A DNA stretch of 64,000 bases from the NCBI GenBank assembly GCA_902785695.1, contig CACZZQ010000001.1, positions 155,698 through 219,697 on the forward strand. Direction: 5' to 3'. Made by a program: the position numbers and the translations under genes. The stretch comes from an uncultured Prevotellaceae bacterium. GTDB taxonomy: Bacteria > Bacteroidota > Bacteroidia > Bacteroidales > Bacteroidaceae. Below, in pieces: positions 1 through 9,572 of the stretch. Each line of letters begins with the position of its first letter. The first letter of the stretch is position 1. The notes beneath the pieces are model-generated. The model saw only the letters and a list, made by a program, of their open reading frames with translations, was not told the DNA's origin and made no database searches.

Positions 1-1210
1 GGGGCTTGCGTGAGCGGTGGGACTTATGCGTTCCGTGCGACTTGTTGGATTTGTAGGTAGAATAGTTGGGAGCCTCGCCCAGTCCTTCTGGCAAGGGGAG
101 CTTTTCTATCTCTTTTTGCAGGAAGTGCTCGATGGGTTTGAAGAAACGGAAGTCGGCATCGCTGACGAAGGTGATAGCCTGTCCGTCGCGCTCGGCACGT
201 GCTGTTCTGCCAATGCGGTGTACATAGTCCTCGCTGTCATGGGGAACGTCATAGTTGATCACCATTCCAATGTCATCAATATCAATACCACGCGCTACGA
301 TGTCGGTAGCTACAAGGACATCGACCTGTCCGGCTTTGAAACGATACATCACGTCGTCGCGTTCCTGCTGGGTAAGGTCTGAGTGCATAGGTGCACAATT
401 GATTTTAAGCTTCTGGAGGGCGCGGTTTATTTCTTTTACCTTATCCTTCTTGCCACAGAAGATGATGACACGTTTCAGGTCGCCTTGCTTGAATATGTTT
501 TCTACGATGCCCACTTTCTGAGGCTCGTAGCAGATATAGGCCATCTGGTGGATTTTTTCTGCCGGACGGCTCACCTTCAGCTTTACCTCCACGGGATTGT
601 TCAGTAAAGAAACAGCCAACTCGCGGATTTTCTCAGGCATCGTAGCCGAGAACATCACCTTCTGACAGGTGGGAGGCAGCTGACTGTTAATCTTCAGGAT
701 ATCCTCCATGAATCCCATGTCGAGCATACGGTCTGCCTCGTCTAATACAAAGAAAGAGGTACGCGAGAGGTCAAGGTTGCCCACCTTCAAATGGCTGAGC
801 AGACGTCCTGGGGTAGCAATGACAACGGGTGCACCGCCTCGCAAGCTTTTGATTTCCTGGTCGAAGCGTGAACCGTCGTTACCGCCATAGACGGCGATGC
901 TGCTTACATTGGGCAGATAGTAGGAAAACCCCTCCATAGCCTGGTCAATCTGTTGAGCCAGCTCGCGTGTAGGCGACATGATGACGCAGTTGATGGCATC
1001 GTCAGGATAGCCGCCATCATCGAGCATCGACAGGATAGGAAGCAGATAGGCAGCCGTCTTTCCAGTGCCTGTCTGTGCTACTCCTAATACGTCGTAGCCG
1101 TCCAGAATCTCTGGAATGCAGCGTTCCTGAATAGGGGTCATCTCCTCGAAATGCATATCATAGAGCGCATCGAGGATGTTATCGTTCAAATATGTTTCTT
1201 CAAATGTCAT
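1..1210 (-). CDS. DEAD-box RNA helicase, RhlE-like (C-terminus cut by window edge)
   Basis: ATP-dependent RNA helicase of the DEAD-box family, acting on structured RNA in the cytoplasm, probably in ribosome assembly or RNA turnover. About 403 residues are visible from the ATG at 1208-1210. They contain the Q-motif region, motif I AQTGTGKT, PTRELAQQ, TPGRLL, the DEAD box in VLDEADRMLDMGF, SAT, and the second RecA domain ending in HRIGRTARAERDG. The visible end is a basic tail rich in Ser, Lys and His, as usual in RhlE-like proteins. The gene lies 40 bp downstream of the permease gene on the same strand. The 3' end lies outside the window, so total length is unknown. The family call is firm; the RhlE subgroup is inferred. 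Confidence 0.93.
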   Translation of the reverse strand, partial: MTFEETYLNDNILDALYDMHFEEMTPIQERCIPEILDGYDVLGVAQTGTGKTAAYLLPILSMLDDGGYPDDAINCVIMSPTRELAQQIDQAMEGFSYYLPNVSSIAVYGGNDGSRFDQEIKSLRGGAPVVIATPGRLLSHLKVGNLDLSRTSFFVLDEADRMLDMGFMEDILKINSQLPPTCQKVMFSATMPEKIRELAVSLLNNPVEVKLKVSRPAEKIHQMAYICYEPQKVGIVENIFKQGDLKRVIIFCGKKDKVKEINRALQKLKINCAPMHSDLTQQERDDVMYRFKAGQVDVLVATDIVARGIDIDDIGMVINYDVPHDSEDYVHRIGRTARAERDGQAITFVSDADFRFFKPIEHFLQKEIEKLPLPEGLGEAPNYSTYKSNKSHGTHKSHRSRKP

Positions 1211-1250
1211 TCAAACGTAAATTGTAAATAGAAAATTGTCAAATCGTAAA

Positions 1251-2360
1251 TTAATCTGGCGCTTGCCGGTAGCAGAAATATGCGATAACGGCATATATGA
1301 TGTTTGGAATCCAGGCAGCCAACAATGCTGGCATACCTGCATTAATGGCAAAGGTGGCACTAATGGTCTGTAAGAGAATGTACGAGAACGACAATGCCAA
1401 ACCGATGCCCAATGAAAGCCCCATGCCTCCTTTTCGCTTTCGTGATGAAAGTGAAGCTCCAATGAGAGTCAGGATGAACGAAGCGAATGAAGTGGCTATT
1501 CGTTTATGATACTCCACTTCATATTGGATGACATTCTGGGAGCCTCGCTCTTGCTGTTTTGATATATAGCGAAGCAGTTCTGGCGAAGTAAAGGTTTCTT
1601 GCTGGCCGGAACTGAATACCAGATCCATTGGCTCCATCATAATCATCGTGTCGAGCTCTGTACCCGTCTTGATATGCTCACGAAGTCCCTTTAGCGTACG
1701 TATCTTATAATTGATGGCCTTCCAGTGGTATCTTGAATCTGAAATCGTGTCATACTGGATCACATTGGCTGTCATGTGGCTTACCAATTTCTTGTCCTCA
1801 AATTTGTCAAGCGAAAAGCCATATCCCCGTCGCGTGGTATTGTCGTATTGCTGGAGATATGCGATGACGTTTGGTGCCACCTGCAACTGTACGTTACTGG
1901 CCGATGTCACTCGCTTCTTATTCTTGTATTGCGTCTCGAAGTTAAGTCTCACTACGTTGCCGTGAGGAATAATGTATGCTCCGAAATAGAAGTTTACCAA
2001 AGCGATAATGGCAGCCGAGAGCATATATGGACGTAACAGTCGTTTAAAGCTGACGCCTGCTGACAGCATGGCTATGATTTCTGAGTTGCCAGCTAACTTT
2101 GACGTGAAGAATATGACAGCTATGAATACAAAGAGGGGGGAGAAAAGGTTGGCGAAATAGGGGACGAAGTTGGCGTAATAGTCAAATATAATGGCATTCC
2201 AAGGTGCATGATAAGTAGCGAATTTGTTTAAGTTCTCATTAAAGTCAAATACGATACTAATGCTGATTATCAGCAAGATGGAATAAATGTACGTTCCAAT
2301 AAACTTGCTGATGATATAGCGGTCGAGACGCGGTAGGATTCGTGCCAGAAGATTCTTCAT
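1251..2360 (-). CDS. LptF/LptG family permease
   Basis: Predicted inner-membrane permease of the YjgP/YjgQ (LptF/LptG) family, which with LptB drives lipopolysaccharide export to the outer membrane. The 369 residues have the family layout: N-terminal helices after LDRYIISKFIGTYIYS, a large periplasmic beta-jellyroll region around residues 120-265, and three C-terminal helices, the first starting near IATSFASFILTLIGASLSSRKRKG. The start overlaps the tgt stop in an ATGA arrangement, indicating translational coupling. Sequence alone does not decide between LptF and LptG, so no symbol is given. The family assignment is secure. Confidence 0.9.
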   Translation of the reverse strand: MKNLLARILPRLDRYIISKFIGTYIYSILLIISISIVFDFNENLNKFATYHAPWNAIIFDYYANFVPYFANLFSPLFVFIAVIFFTSKLAGNSEIIAMLSAGVSFKRLLRPYMLSAAIIALVNFYFGAYIIPHGNVVRLNFETQYKNKKRVTSASNVQLQVAPNVIAYLQQYDNTTRRGYGFSLDKFEDKKLVSHMTANVIQYDTISDSRYHWKAINYKIRTLKGLREHIKTGTELDTMIMMEPMDLVFSSGQQETFTSPELLRYISKQQERGSQNVIQYEVEYHKRIATSFASFILTLIGASLSSRKRKGGMGLSLGIGLALSFSYILLQTISATFAINAGMPALLAAWIPNIIYAVIAYFCYRQAPD

Positions 2361-3499
2361 ATTCTACGTCCAAGATTGTCAATAACACTCCTCTTCCATT
2401 GTGAGAAGTCACCCTGCTCAATATGCTGACGGGCATCGGTAACCAGTCGCAGGTAGAAGGCCAGATTATGGATGCTGGCTATCTGTAGTGCCAACAGCTC
2501 CTGCGCCTTGAAGAGATGATGCAGGTAGGCTTTGGAGTGAAGACGGTCAATGTCGCATCCTTCAGGATCAATAGGTGAAAAGTCATTCTCCCACTTCTTA
2601 TTGCGCAGATTCATCGTACCCTGATAGGTGAAGAGCATCGCATTGCGCCCATTACGGGTAGGCATCACGCAGTCGAACATATCAACGCCTCGCTCGATGG
2701 CTTCCAGGATATTCTGAGGTGTACCAACGCCCATCAGGTAGCGTGGACGATCCTTAGGCAGGATATCGTTCACCACCTCAATCATCTCGTACATCACCTC
2801 GGTAGGTTCACCAACGGCCAGTCCTCCGATAGAGGCACCGCCTCCGTCGTTGAGCATTCCCAGTCGGTCTACCACATGTTTGGCTGCTTCCTGACGCAGG
2901 TCTCTGTATTTGCAGCCCTGAACAATAGGGAAGAGGGTCTGATGATGTCCGTATAGCGGTTCTGTCTCGTTGAAACGCTTGATACAGCGATCGAGCCAGC
3001 GCTGTGTAAGTGCCAAAGAGTTCTTGGCATATTGGTAGTCGCTCTCGCCTGGAGGACACTCGTCCAAAGCCATCATGATATCGGCACCGATGATACGCTC
3101 CGTATCCATCACATTCTCTGGTGTGAAGATATGCTTCGAACCGTCGATATGAGAGCGGAACTCGCATCCCTCTTCGCGCAGTTTACGGATGCCTGTCAGC
3201 GAAAAGACCTGAAAACCGCCAGAATCGGTCAGGATAGGACGGTCCCATGTGTTGAACTTATGGAGTCCGCCTGCCTTGCGAAGGGTGTCGAGACCTGGAC
3301 GCAGGTAGAGGTGATAGGTATTGCCCAGGATGATCTGAGCCTTCACCTGCTCGCGCAGTTCAGAGAAATGCACGCCCTTCACGCTACCACACGTTCCTAC
3401 GGGCATAAAGATAGGAGTCTTGATCTGTCCGTGATCAGTAGTGATGATGCCGGTTCTGGCACTGCTGTAGGGGTCGGTATGCTGTAGTTCAAACGTCAT
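2357..3499 (-). CDS. tgt: tRNA-guanine transglycosylase (queuine tRNA-ribosyltransferase)
   Basis: Exchanges the wobble guanine of GUN-anticodon tRNAs for the queuosine precursor. The 380 residues show the TIM-barrel markers: GTCGSVKGV near the N-terminus, the substrate-site segment TDSGGFQVFSL, DECPPG, GGLAVGEP, and the segment MFDCVMPTRNGRN with the catalytic Asp. The C-terminal region where E. coli-type enzymes carry a CxCxxC zinc site reads DPEGCDIDRLHSKAYLHHL, with only one Cys, so the usual zinc ligands are absent; from memory this is common in Bacteroidales enzymes. It overlaps lon at its start and the permease gene at its end, so the three genes appear to be one operon. Confidence 0.95.
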   Translation of the reverse strand: MTFELQHTDPYSSARTGIITTDHGQIKTPIFMPVGTCGSVKGVHFSELREQVKAQIILGNTYHLYLRPGLDTLRKAGGLHKFNTWDRPILTDSGGFQVFSLTGIRKLREEGCEFRSHIDGSKHIFTPENVMDTERIIGADIMMALDECPPGESDYQYAKNSLALTQRWLDRCIKRFNETEPLYGHHQTLFPIVQGCKYRDLRQEAAKHVVDRLGMLNDGGGASIGGLAVGEPTEVMYEMIEVVNDILPKDRPRYLMGVGTPQNILEAIERGVDMFDCVMPTRNGRNAMLFTYQGTMNLRNKKWENDFSPIDPEGCDIDRLHSKAYLHHLFKAQELLALQIASIHNLAFYLRLVTDARQHIEQGDFSQWKRSVIDNLGRRI

Positions 3500-5961
3500 T
3501 TCGTTTTCTCCTTCTCCTTTTCTTCTTCAATCTCGAATTTAAGCGGGTGTTCCACAATCTCTTTTGTCAGGGCGAAATCCCAAACATCCTGTACGTTCTC
3601 CACATAGTGGAAGTTCACGCCCTTGAGGTACATCTCAGGAATCTCGAGGATGTCCTTCTCGTTCTCCTGACACATCACGATATCGGTGATGCCTGCACGC
3701 TTGGCTGCCAGGATCTTTTCTTTGATGCCACCAACGGGGAGCACTTTGCCACGAAGGGTTATCTCGCCAGTCATAGCGGTATTCTTGCGTACCTTTCGCT
3801 GGGTCAGAGCCGAAGCGATAGAGGTAGCTATGGTGATACCTGCTGACGGACCGTCCTTTGGCGTAGCGCCTTCTGGCACGTGGATATGGATGTTCCAGTT
3901 CTCGAAGATGCGATAGTCGATACCCAGTTTGTCGGCATGAGCCTTGACATATTCCAGAGCCAGCACAGCGGATTCCTTCATCACGTCACCCAGATTACCC
4001 GTGAGGGTAAGTTTCGAACCCTTGCCTTTCGACAGCGAGGTTTCGATAAAGAGTATCTCGCCGCCTACGCTGGTCCATGCGAGACCTGTTACGACACCAG
4101 CATAGCTGTTGCCCTGATAGATGTCGCGATAGAAAGGTGGTTTGCCAAGCAGGTCCTCTAATGACTCAGGAGTAATCTTCCAGTTCTCGATAGTGCCGTT
4201 CAACTGGTGTTTGTAGGCCAGTTTGCGCATGGCTTTGTTCACCTGTTTCTCCAGCTGGCGTACACCACTCTCACGGGTGTACTGCTCAACCATCTTCTCG
4301 ATGACGGCCTTGCTGAACTTGGGCTTCTCAGGCAGCGTCTTCAATCCTGTATTCTCTAATTCGCGAGGAATCAGATGACGCTTGGCAATCTCAATCTTCT
4401 CTTCCGTGATATAGCCGCTCACCTCAATAATCTCCATACGGTCGAGTAGGGGACGAGGAATAGTGCTGAGGTTGTTGGCTGTAGCGATGAACATCACCTT
4501 CGACAAATCGTAATCGACATCCAGATAGTTGTCGTGGAAGGCTGTATTCTGCTCTGGGTCAAGCACTTCGAGCAGGGCAGAAGATGGATCGCCGTTGATG
4601 GTGTTCTGCGTCACCTTGTCAATCTCGTCGAGAATGAAGACGGGGTTGCTGGAACCTGCCTTCTGGATGCTCTTGATGATACGTCCAGGCATAGCACCGA
4701 TATAGGTGCGACGGTGACCGCGAATCTCGGCTTCATCGTGTACGCCACCCAAAGAGATTCTGACGTATTTACGCTTCATGGCCTCTGCGATAGACTTTCC
4801 CAGAGAGGTCTTTCCAACTCCTGGAGGGCCGTAGAGACAGAGGATAGGACTCTTCAAGTCACCACGCAGGGACAGCACGGACATATATTCCAGGATGCGC
4901 TCCTTGACCTTTTCCATGCCATAGTGATCATGATCCAGTATGCGCTGTGCCCGCTGAAGGTTCAGATCGTCTTTGGTGTACTCGCCCCAAGGCAGCGACA
5001 CGAATGTCTGAAGGTAGTTCAGCAGCACATTGAAGTCAGGACTCTGAGGCTGCAGGTTATCCAGCTTTTCGAGTTCCTTGTAGAACGTACGTGCAATATC
5101 ATCAGGCCATTTCTTCGTACGTGCCTTACGCATCAGTTCCGACTTCTCTGGCGACTGTTCATTACCCATCTCAGCCTGCAGGTTCTTGATCTGCTGCTGC
5201 AGGAAGTAGTTCTTCTGTTGCTCGTCAATATCCTCACGCGTCTTATTCCGGATGTCTGTCTTCAGCTTCTGCAGGTTGATTTCCCTGTTCAATGCTTTCA
5301 TAGCACCAAAAAGGCGCTCCTTCACTGTCTCTACACTCAGGAGCCTGATTTTCTCCTGAATGGTGAAGGGCATATTGGCACAGACGAAACTCAGCATCAT
5401 CTCGTCGTGATGGATATTTCGGATGGCAAACACCGTCTCGTCGGGCATCTCGTCAACCATTGAGATATATTCCTCTGTCATGCGACGGAGATCGTCGGCA
5501 GCCGTCTTCCATTCTCTGTCATGTTTGTCTGGATGGAGGTCGGGTATGGGAACAACCTTTCCTTTCAGATATGGCATCAGTTGCGTCAGTTGTGTCAGTC
5601 GGAATCGTCCTAACGCCTGTACTACAACGGTAGAGGAGCCAGAAGGAAGATTAAATTGCTTGATGACCTTTGCAGATACACCATACTCGTACAGATCGCC
5701 ATCAACGGGCATCTCCACGTCAGGGTCACGCTGGCAGACCACGCCTATCAATCCGCCGTTCTTCTCTGCCTGGCGCACCAGCTTCATGCTGGATTCACGC
5801 CCCAGCACGATAGGCCATACAACACCTGGGAAAAGAACTATGTTTCGAACTGGAAGGATAGGCAATTCAGAAGGCATCTCAGCTTCGACTAATTCTGTGA
5901 AATCACCTTCTATGTCTGCAATCATCGAGATAGATTTGTTGCTATTCTGATTATTACTCAT
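3496..5961 (-). CDS. lon: ATP-dependent protease Lon
   Basis: Cytoplasmic AAA+ serine protease that degrades misfolded and regulatory proteins. Domain order: N-terminal substrate domain from [16 protein letters not shown], coiled-coil linker, AAA+ module with Walker [14 protein letters not shown] and the segment [13 protein letters not shown], and the C-terminal protease domain with the nucleophile in KDGPSAGIT and the catalytic Lys in [18 protein letters not shown]. The protein is 821 residues from the ATG at 5961. An ATG six codons further upstream (5979) is possible, but it would leave only a few bases of leader after the predicted promoter. It ends in a Lys/Glu-rich tail and overlaps tgt by four bases. 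Confidence 0.96.
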   Translation of the reverse strand: MSNNQNSNKSISMIADIEGDFTELVEAEMPSELPILPVRNIVLFPGVVWPIVLGRESSMKLVRQAEKNGGLIGVVCQRDPDVEMPVDGDLYEYGVSAKVIKQFNLPSGSSTVVVQALGRFRLTQLTQLMPYLKGKVVPIPDLHPDKHDREWKTAADDLRRMTEEYISMVDEMPDETVFAIRNIHHDEMMLSFVCANMPFTIQEKIRLLSVETVKERLFGAMKALNREINLQKLKTDIRNKTREDIDEQQKNYFLQQQIKNLQAEMGNEQSPEKSELMRKARTKKWPDDIARTFYKELEKLDNLQPQSPDFNVLLNYLQTFVSLPWGEYTKDDLNLQRAQRILDHDHYGMEKVKERILEYMSVLSLRGDLKSPILCLYGPPGVGKTSLGKSIAEAMKRKYVRISLGGVHDEAEIRGHRRTYIGAMPGRIIKSIQKAGSSNPVFILDEIDKVTQNTINGDPSSALLEVLDPEQNTAFHDNYLDVDYDLSKVMFIATANNLSTIPRPLLDRMEIIEVSGYITEEKIEIAKRHLIPRELENTGLKTLPEKPKFSKAVIEKMVEQYTRESGVRQLEKQVNKAMRKLAYKHQLNGTIENWKITPESLEDLLGKPPFYRDIYQGNSYAGVVTGLAWTSVGGEILFIETSLSKGKGSKLTLTGNLGDVMKESAVLALEYVKAHADKLGIDYRIFENWNIHIHVPEGATPKDGPSAGITIATSIASALTQRKVRKNTAMTGEITLRGKVLPVGGIKEKILAAKRAGITDIVMCQENEKDILEIPEMYLKGVNFHYVENVQDVWDFALTKEIVEHPLKFEIEEEKEKEKTK

Positions 5962-5989
5962 TTTGATTTTATACTGCATAATTAGGGTG

Positions 5990-6020
5990 CAAAGTTACTA
6001 AAAATAGTGCTAACTGCAAA
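5990..6020 (-). promoter_or_regulatory. Bacteroidetes-type promoter of lon-tgt-lpt unit
   Basis: On the minus strand, TTTG (6020-6017), a 19-nt spacer and TAACTTTG (5997-5990) match the Bacteroidetes primary sigma consensus TTTG-N19-21-TAnnTTTG exactly. It lies about 30 nt upstream of the lon start at 5961. Confidence 0.8.
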
Positions 6021-6060
6021 GGAAATTCTGTTTTCTTTATTTAAATCAAGAAATAATGTG

Positions 6061-6068
6061 TATCTTTG
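6061..6068 (+). promoter_or_regulatory. -7 element TATCTTTG of the tRNA methyltransferase gene
   Basis: TATCTTTG lies only 10 nt before the ATG at 6079. The -33 element is weak. If the box is used, the mRNA has a leader of only a few bases. Confidence 0.55.
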
Positions 6069-6078
6069 CGCACTGAAT

Positions 6079-6774
6079 ATGTCAAACAGTTGTTTTCAAT
6101 TCAAACAATTTACCGTTTATCAAGATCGGTGTGGAATGAAAGTTGGCACCGATGGTACCTTGCTTGGAGCTTGGGCTCCAGGCGGTAAGCATATCTTGGA
6201 TATTGGTACGGGAACAGGTTTGGTAGCTCTGATGATGGCTCAGCGATATCCTGAGGCCGAGGTGATAGGAGTGGACGTTGATCATGATGCTGCTGTTCAG
6301 GCCTCTGAGAATGTAGAGCGTTCGCCTTTTGCCGACAGGATAACGATCATAGAGTCAGACATCCTGCATTTTGATGGACAGTTTGACTGTATTGTGTCAA
6401 ATCCTCCATTCTTTGAGGATTCGCTCCTTTGTCCGGATCCTCAGCGTACAAAGGCTCGTCATGCCGTTGGCTTGACATTCGAGAGTCTTTTCCAGACGGT
6501 AAGGACATTGCTCACCGACGATGGGGTGTTCTCACTTGTGATGCCTTTTAATCTTAAGCACAGAATAATGGAAGAGGCCGCTTTGGCAGGCTTCTTCATG
6601 AAAAGCGAATGGGCGGTAAAAACTACGCCGCGAAAGGCTCCCAAACGCTTTCTGCTCTCGTTTTCACGTCATTCACCAGAATGCATTGACACAGGTGTTG
6701 GCATCTTGGAGGATGCCCCTGGTCAGCGTTCCCAATGGTATGGACAGTTAACGGATGCTTTCTATATCCGTTAG
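6079..6774 (+). CDS. trmN6: tRNA1(Val) (adenine(37)-N6)-methyltransferase
   Basis: SAM-dependent N6-adenine methyltransferase of the YfiC/TrmN6 family, which modifies A37 of tRNA1(Val). The 231-residue product begins MSNSCFQFKQFTVYQDRCGM, as relatives do. It carries the SAM-binding motif DIGTGTGLVALMMA and the N6-amino methyltransferase signature NPPFF. A longer frame begins at 6007, but the promoter box at 6061-6068 and the family alignment favour the ATG at 6079. It is transcribed away from lon, and its stop lies 2 bp from the stop of the convergent His-rich gene. The family is well supported; the exact tRNA target is inferred from the family. Confidence 0.88.
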   Translation: MSNSCFQFKQFTVYQDRCGMKVGTDGTLLGAWAPGGKHILDIGTGTGLVALMMAQRYPEAEVIGVDVDHDAAVQASENVERSPFADRITIIESDILHFDGQFDCIVSNPPFFEDSLLCPDPQRTKARHAVGLTFESLFQTVRTLLTDDGVFSLVMPFNLKHRIMEEAALAGFFMKSEWAVKTTPRKAPKRFLLSFSRHSPECIDTGVGILEDAPGQRSQWYGQLTDAFYIR

Positions 6775-6776
6775 GC

Positions 6777-6995
6777 TTAGAGCGTATATACCGCTACTAC
6801 TGCAATCATCAAAATACCAGCGATAACCCAAAGTGCACGATAGAGCCATTTTGCAAACAGCTTTCTCCTGCGTATTGAAGTCAGGGCTTCATACTTGAAG
6901 CGAGAGGCATCATCCTTGTGGTGATGATGATGATGGTGCTCGTGGTGCTCATGGTGATGATGTTGTGTTTGTTGTGATTTTTCTTCTACTGACAT
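6777..6995 (-). CDS. Small histidine-rich single-pass membrane protein
   Basis: A 72-residue protein of unknown function. After a short polar start, 13 of 15 residues at about positions 12-26 are His, followed by a basic segment (RRRKLFAKW). A single hydrophobic helix of about 20 residues (WVIAGILMIAVVAVYTL) ends the protein. The layout suggests a cytoplasmic His-rich head anchored by a C-terminal helix, which could bind metal ions such as nickel, zinc or copper, but no family is recognised. It lies 10 bp downstream of the GH106 gene on the same strand and may be cotranscribed without being functionally related. Confidence 0.75.
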   Translation of the reverse strand: MSVEEKSQQTQHHHHEHHEHHHHHHHKDDASRFKYEALTSIRRRKLFAKWLYRALWVIAGILMIAVVAVYTL

Positions 6996-7005
6996 ATCGT
7001 TTTAA

Positions 7006-9546
7006 TTAATATTTGATTATTGACACGTTAGAATTGAGACCACTTGGCATCAGTTGCCACTGGTCATATAATGTTTTCTTGTAATTGATATCTACTACGT
7101 TGATTTCCTCCATCTTCCTCCATTTCACGCCTCTACGATCCAAATCGCTAATGCGGTTGGCTGGCAGATTGGTTACCTCGATGCGAATCTCGTTGTCACC
7201 AATACGGAGCGCGTCTTTCAGGTCGAGCTCGAAAGGTACAGACCAGACACATCCTATCAGGATACCGTTGATATAGACGCGTGCCGATTCGCGTACATCG
7301 CCTAAGTTGATTTTCCAAGCCTTAGCATCGGCAAAGTCGCTCTTCTTAAGTATGAGATGCGTAGTATAGATGCCTGTACCCATTGTGACAGCCGTCTGAG
7401 CGTCAAGCGTTTCCCACGTCTGCAGCTTTTCCAGTTTGTAGGTCTTGTCAACTTCTGGTGCTTCGTTGATAAACGATAGTGTCCAAGGGCCGTTAACGGC
7501 AATCGTGTCGCACTTTTTATCATTTATCATTTTTAATTTATCATTTAGAGGCAAAGCCTCGCTAAACGTCTGTAGAATCATGGATTCTCCACTACGCAGG
7601 TTGACATCGATGCCATCGACATTGAATGAGGCTGCACGGATATCGCCATTCAGCGGATTGAACCATGCTGCCGCTTTAAACGAAACGGCCAGTTTCAGGT
7701 GCTGGTTGACGTCATTCGGTGTCAGGTTGGCTATGAAATAGTGGTAGCCATTGGCATTCTTGCGACGGATAGCCTTCAGATGTCCTTTCGTCTTCATAGG
7801 CTCTGCTTTCGCAAATTGAGCCATCTTCTGGGTGTCTTCACCATAGATGACGTAAGGCGAGAGACGTTCCAGTTGCGTCTTTAGCTCTGGGGATATGGTT
7901 GTCCCAGTGGGGATGATGATGGCTTTGTAGCTGGTACCGCCAGAAGTGATTAACCGTCCGTCTTTCAGATTCACCTTTGCTAACAGCCTGTCGCTGATAT
8001 AGTCGCAGTCATAGCCGGCACGGTCTATCGTCAGAATACTCTGGATGAACTCGGGAGCTAGTTTCCCCATAGCGTGGATAGAGAACTGCATCAGCAGTTT
8101 TCCCGTGTTCTTCTGCCACATATCGTGTACGGGCAGATAAACGAGGAAGTCGTTGTCGGGCTGGCCCATCTGTAGGAAACTCTGACAGCGGGTGACGTAA
8201 TCCATGAAATAGGGTGCGTCGCGCCAGATGCTATTTGTGGGACTCATGTCGATAGATGCGTAGAATTTCCATCCTGGCCATTCGTCATCCTTCGGAGAAT
8301 AGCAGGTGCCGTGGAAGAACATGCGGTTCACGCCGGCACAGAACATCAGGTCGATGTCTGGCTTCAGTTGCGACAGTGACGTGCGGAAGTGTTCCGTAAG
8401 CCAAGTGAAGGTCTCGCTCGATGTGTAGGGCTTACCGCAGATATGTGCTGCCGAGGGGGCATATTTCAGCATCGAGAAGTCCGAATCGTTCTTGCGGGTC
8501 TTGCCAGGGTCTTGTCGTAATCCCTTGATACCAAAGTCGCTAAGTCCAAAGCCTTCAATCTCTGGTATATCTACGGCAGCATAGCAGTCAATGAGGTTGG
8601 CTGGCGAACCGTGGGCCTGATTCCTTGTTATCGCTCTATGCGAATGAGCCCATGCCGTCCATTGATTAGTGAAGTTCTCCAGTAAAAGGTCGCCCAGCGT
8701 CTCACGATAGTCGCTCAGCACCTTTGGTTCGTAGTCAATCAACTCAGGCAGATGGTCTTCCAACTTGTAGCCGCGACGCTTCTCAAATTCTTTCAGAAGC
8801 ATGGGTGTCCATGTGGCAGCCTCAACCTCGTAAGAATCATTAAAGAAGGTGTGAGGGTAGGGCGTCTTGGTACGCTCGAAGGCCAGTTCTATGTGACGAA
8901 GATAATTCGCCACCGCCGTCTTGTCGAAGTGGTCAATCACCCATCCTTCGCCACCAGGTGCAGCTCGTTTCACCTTCATCACGCCGTATTTGGCGTAAAG
9001 GGCAATGACGCGCACTTTGCCATTCGCCAGTGGAAAGGCTTTCTGTAATATGAAACGAGTATTCTTCTGATCTTTAACGGGTAATTCGAGAATTGAACCG
9101 AGAATTGAGCCCTTCATGGCCATCCTGTCTGCCGCCTCTTTACTCATGATAGAGTCGACAAACATCATTTTCGAGGCTGATTCCTCTAATGGTACCCAAG
9201 GCCCACCGAACGGCCAGCCCGTACCCGTAGCCATATCCACCTCTATGCCGTTACGCTCTGCCTGGCTCATCGTATGACGCAGCATCGTAAACCATTTGTC
9301 AGAGAGATAAGGGATGTTGTTCTGCTGATTGCCCTGCACGCCGTAGAGTGGAGTTATCTCAACGGCTCCGATGCCGTGTTTCCCGTATTCCGTAAGGTTC
9401 CATTTCAGGTTTTCTTCGTCGACGGCAGAGCCCAGCCACCACCAGCGCGTGCCAGGTTTGGCTTCTGGTGTGACGGTAGGCCACGATTGCGCATATACTC
9501 CTAATGCGAGGGTAGCCAGCGCTATGGATGAAATAATCTTTTTCAT
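7006..9546 (-). CDS. GH106-type alpha-L-rhamnosidase
   Basis: Predicted exported glycoside hydrolase of 846 residues. It has a signal peptide (MKKIISSIALATLALGVYAQ) and then the GH106-type start with TRWWWLGSAVDEENLKWNL and IGAVEITPLYGVQG. Further markers are the segment TPYPHTFFNDSYEVEAATW and a C-terminal beta-sandwich of the GH2 sugar-binding type (near INLGDVRESARVYINGILIG). Characterised GH106 enzymes release terminal alpha-L-rhamnose from rhamnogalacturonan or related glycans. The upstream CE12-type esterase gene (27 bp gap) supports action on pectic rhamnogalacturonan-I, and rhaD elsewhere in the window supports rhamnose use. The family is confident; the substrate is inferred. Confidence 0.9.
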   Translation of the reverse strand: MKKIISSIALATLALGVYAQSWPTVTPEAKPGTRWWWLGSAVDEENLKWNLTEYGKHGIGAVEITPLYGVQGNQQNNIPYLSDKWFTMLRHTMSQAERNGIEVDMATGTGWPFGGPWVPLEESASKMMFVDSIMSKEAADRMAMKGSILGSILELPVKDQKNTRFILQKAFPLANGKVRVIALYAKYGVMKVKRAAPGGEGWVIDHFDKTAVANYLRHIELAFERTKTPYPHTFFNDSYEVEAATWTPMLLKEFEKRRGYKLEDHLPELIDYEPKVLSDYRETLGDLLLENFTNQWTAWAHSHRAITRNQAHGSPANLIDCYAAVDIPEIEGFGLSDFGIKGLRQDPGKTRKNDSDFSMLKYAPSAAHICGKPYTSSETFTWLTEHFRTSLSQLKPDIDLMFCAGVNRMFFHGTCYSPKDDEWPGWKFYASIDMSPTNSIWRDAPYFMDYVTRCQSFLQMGQPDNDFLVYLPVHDMWQKNTGKLLMQFSIHAMGKLAPEFIQSILTIDRAGYDCDYISDRLLAKVNLKDGRLITSGGTSYKAIIIPTGTTISPELKTQLERLSPYVIYGEDTQKMAQFAKAEPMKTKGHLKAIRRKNANGYHYFIANLTPNDVNQHLKLAVSFKAAAWFNPLNGDIRAASFNVDGIDVNLRSGESMILQTFSEALPLNDKLKMINDKKCDTIAVNGPWTLSFINEAPEVDKTYKLEKLQTWETLDAQTAVTMGTGIYTTHLILKKSDFADAKAWKINLGDVRESARVYINGILIGCVWSVPFELDLKDALRIGDNEIRIEVTNLPANRISDLDRRGVKWRKMEEINVVDINYKKTLYDQWQLMPSGLNSNVSIIKY

Positions 9547-9572
9547 TTCTCATTTAGGGCTCAGCCCGTCTA

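Noticed and set aside
4534-5463. 309-codon open frame antisense to lon
   Set aside because: Shadow of the conserved lon coding sequence with no recognisable protein features.
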